Assembly: GCF_000716595.1 (NCBI RefSeq)
Contig: NZ_JNXC01000001.1
Location: 934,891-998,890 of the forward strand
Direction of reading: 5' to 3'
From: Saccharothrix sp. NRRL B-16314
GTDB taxonomy: Bacteria > Actinomycetota > Actinomycetes > Mycobacteriales > Pseudonocardiaceae
DNA: 64,000 nucleotides
Below are positions 63,546 to 64,000 of this stretch, in pieces. Each line of letters starts with the position of its first letter. The first letter of the stretch is position 1. The notes under the pieces are model-generated. The model was not told the DNA's origin. It worked only from the letters and a program-made list of their open reading frames with translations, and searched no databases. The position numbers and the translations under genes are program-made.

Positions 63546-64000
63546 TGGGCAGCTGGATGACGTTGGGCTCGCCGGTCTCCAGCGCCGTGTCCAGTTCCTG
63601 CTGCAGGGCGAAGTGCTTGGCGAAGGTCTGCTCGTTGAACTGCACGACCACGTCGGGGTTCACGTTCGGGGTGGTCGTGACGTTGTAGGTGGTGCGGAGG
63701 GTGTCGAACATCGCGTCGAACCCGGCTTGGACCTGGCCGAGGTTGATCTCGACGTCGGTGATCGTCAGCGGTACGGAGGGGAAGACGGCCGGCAACCCGT
63801 TCAGGGTGCCGTTCTTCAGGGCGGCGTCCCGCCGGGGTGAGAACGGGCCTGCTGGTGCGGTGGGCGCGTTGGGTTGTGCGCCGGGTGCGCCGGGCGGCGG
63901 GGGAACCGGAATCCCGAACACCGGTGCGGGCGGTGCCTGCGTGCCGGCACCGGGAGGTGGTGGGGGTGGGGGCACGGCGGCCCCGAATCCGGGTGGGGGT
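63535..64000 (-). CDS. Giant toxin, N-terminal-side fragment in a shifted frame (5' partial)
   Basis: Open to the right edge of the window. It reads PPPGFGAAVPPPPPPPGAGT, then a module NGTLNGLPAVFPSVPLTITD ... VEINLGQVQAGFDAMFDTL ... FAKHFALQQELDTAL that matches the 5' half of the HEFMH module encoded near 61440-61700 (DIGQVQAGFDALSGKL, FARHFAVQQELDTTL). It then ends out of frame (NVIQLPTPC, stop) just where the other copy continues LLNQVVQAKVGPNGD. The downstream frame continues that text, so this is the same gene split by a one-base shift. Confidence 0.7.
   Translation of the reverse strand, partial: PPPGFGAAVPPPPPPPGAGTQAPPAPVFGIPVPPPPGAPGAQPNAPTAPAGPFSPRRDAALKNGTLNGLPAVFPSVPLTITDVEINLGQVQAGFDAMFDTLRTTYNVTTTPNVNPDVVVQFNEQTFAKHFALQQELDTALETGEPNVIQLPTPC

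Overview
The window is high-GC actinobacterial DNA with strong GC3 bias, frequent GTG/TTG starts and 1- to 4-base stop/start overlaps. It reads like a member of the Pseudonocardiales (Saccharothrix/Lentzea/Actinosynnema type). That placement rests on gene content: imuB-dnaE2, fbiC (F420 pathway), the neighbourhood trpS - YihY - small membrane proteins - D-Ala-D-Ala carboxypeptidase - sdhCDAB known from Streptomyces, and WXG100-associated polymorphic toxins. The genus is inferred only.

Layout. 1-5.1 kb: the SOS mutasome operon imuB - 83-aa ORF - dnaE2, followed by a minisatellite. 5.8-10.3 kb: a DHFR-like reductase divergent from a TetR regulator, then folD with DUF3017 and two transporters. 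10.5-18.2 kb: a secreted-toxin operon of YbaB-like protein, WXG100 protein, CpnT-like WXG100-domain protein, a stand-alone YezG-like protein and two large proteins that join the same YezG-like domain to a C-terminal TNT-type NAD+ glycohydrolase. 18.3-30.4 kb: pentapeptide-repeat protein, mdh, inositol-monophosphatase-like enzyme, SDR/TetR pair, DUF1918, lipoprotein, an ABC-2 exporter operon, an ArsR/MFS pair, a Ser/Thr kinase with a collagen-like linker, and a HhH-GPD protein. 30.6-32.4 kb: an AbiEi/nucleotidyltransferase type IV toxin-antitoxin pair with lower GC3. 32.6-41.4 kb: secreted GH26 mannanase, J-domain/NERD protein, two abutting tRNA-like elements, small proteins, icd, xthA, and a MntA/HepT toxin-antitoxin pair inserted at the 3' end of xthA with duplication of the xthA tail. 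41.5-54 kb: Tat metallophosphoesterase, fbiC, trpS, YihY, carboxypeptidase and sdhCDAB. 54.2 kb to the end: the 3' ~9.8 kb of one giant minus-strand polymorphic-toxin-like gene with three HExxH domains, six repeated beta-rich modules, a coiled coil and Pro-rich linkers. Its reading frame is broken once, at the edge of a 99-bp perfect duplication.

Housekeeping parts (mdh, icd and sdh of the TCA cycle, folD, trpS, fbiC, xthA) are conventional. The accessory interest lies in four places: the YezG-TNT cluster, the MntA-HepT insertion, the tandem tRNA-like elements and the giant zincin-array toxin. A cross-window pattern also stands out: 14-16-bp tandem repeats begin at or run across the stop codon of several unrelated genes.
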